From assembly GCF_017873855.1 (NCBI RefSeq), contig NZ_JAGGKR010000001.1:2299529-2363528 (forward strand): DNA of 64,000 nt, in the 5' to 3' direction. The DNA is from Methanolinea mesophila. Its GTDB lineage: Archaea; Halobacteriota; Methanomicrobia; Methanomicrobiales; Methanospirillaceae. The translations under genes were made by a program, and so were the position numbers. Positions 63,888 through 64,000 of this stretch are shown here, in pieces. The notes beneath the pieces are model-generated. The model was not told where the DNA came from. It did no database searches and saw only the letters and a program-made list of their open reading frames with translations. Each line of letters opens with the position of its first letter. The stretch's first letter is position 1.

Positions 63888-64000
63888 CGCACCCCCAGGT
63901 CTATTCCCCTGAGATGGATACCTACTTCCTGCTCGAATGCTCTTTAAAGGAACTCCGGCCGGGAGAGAGAGTGCTCGAGGTCGGCACCGGATCGGGGTAC
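63884..64000 (+). CDS. HemK/PrmC-like class I methyltransferase, cut by window edge
   Basis: Only the first 39 codons are present. They read YSPEMDTYFLLECSLKEL, then the SAM motif I VLEVGTGSGY. The YxPxxDTxLL opening is typical of the HemK2/Mtq2-type methyltransferase that modifies the GGQ glutamine of release factors in archaea, commonly next to ksgA. The start overlaps the rsmA stop as ATGA. Confidence 0.8.
   Translation, partial: MTHPQVYSPEMDTYFLLECSLKELRPGERVLEVGTGSGY

Noticed and set aside
1-64000. Defence system, prophage, integron or CRISPR locus
   Set aside because: No Cas, toxin-antitoxin, restriction, recombinase or phage genes, and no regularly spaced repeats were seen; most of the window is core chromosome.

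Overview
The window is chromosomal DNA from a methanogenic archaeon, most likely of the order Methanomicrobiales (inference from gene content, no database search). Archaeal information-processing genes (TFE, Rpo4, RNase P protein 4, ribosomal proteins S19e/L31e/L39e/L21e/L18ae, eIF6, prefoldin alpha, Pus10, TrmY, Trm56) occur beside methanogen genes (methanogenesis marker 8, methanofuran gene mfnB, the aspartate-semialdehyde sulfurtransferase pair). The DNA is GC-rich, tightly packed with 1-17 base gene overlaps, and several genes have TATA boxes 25-30 bases before the start codon, suggesting leaderless mRNAs. I see no transposase, integrase, CRISPR array or rRNA.

Layout. 0.2-9.5 kb: an exported surface protein; a membrane-anchored winged-helix regulator coupled to alaS; a SWIM zinc-finger gene and nif3; the homocysteine-forming sulfur-transfer pair; a 2H phosphoesterase; UPF0280. 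9.6-13.9 kb: a compact operon of wHTH, Trm56, COG2232 ATP-grasp, TFE and an HD protein, an ACT-domain regulator and tRNA-Leu(GAG). 14-26.7 kb: methanogenesis marker 8, a lectin-like surface protein, a giant TPR protein whose 5' end looks frameshifted in a G8 tract, and five minus-strand genes for type IV pilin-like and PKD surface proteins. 26.8-36.2 kb: cca-thpR, a redoxin plus class III ribonucleotide reductase, an HSR1-like heat-shock regulator with an Hsp20-like protein, guaB-mfnB, a HisA-like protein and tmk. 36.2-53.8 kb: valS, membrane proteins, a YchF-type GTPase, a sugar nucleotidyltransferase, a CBS-ParB-like protein, Hsp20, FKBP-like, thioredoxin-like, exonuclease VII (xseAB), a CNNM-type transporter and purN. 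53.8-64 kb: a nearly uninterrupted plus-strand run joining RNase P, ribosome, SRP, prefoldin, tRNA and rRNA modification and RNA polymerase genes, running off the right edge.

The most interesting points are: (i) an NrdD that stops where its zinc ribbon and glycyl-radical loop should begin, next to a redoxin gene; (ii) a set of pilin-like surface proteins sharing a small head domain and, in three, an unrecognised C-terminal domain; (iii) a CTAAC-N5-GTTAG-type palindrome over the predicted transcription start of the HSR1-like gene, with a weaker copy at the separate hsp20 gene; (iv) the homopolymer frameshift at the start of the TPR gene.
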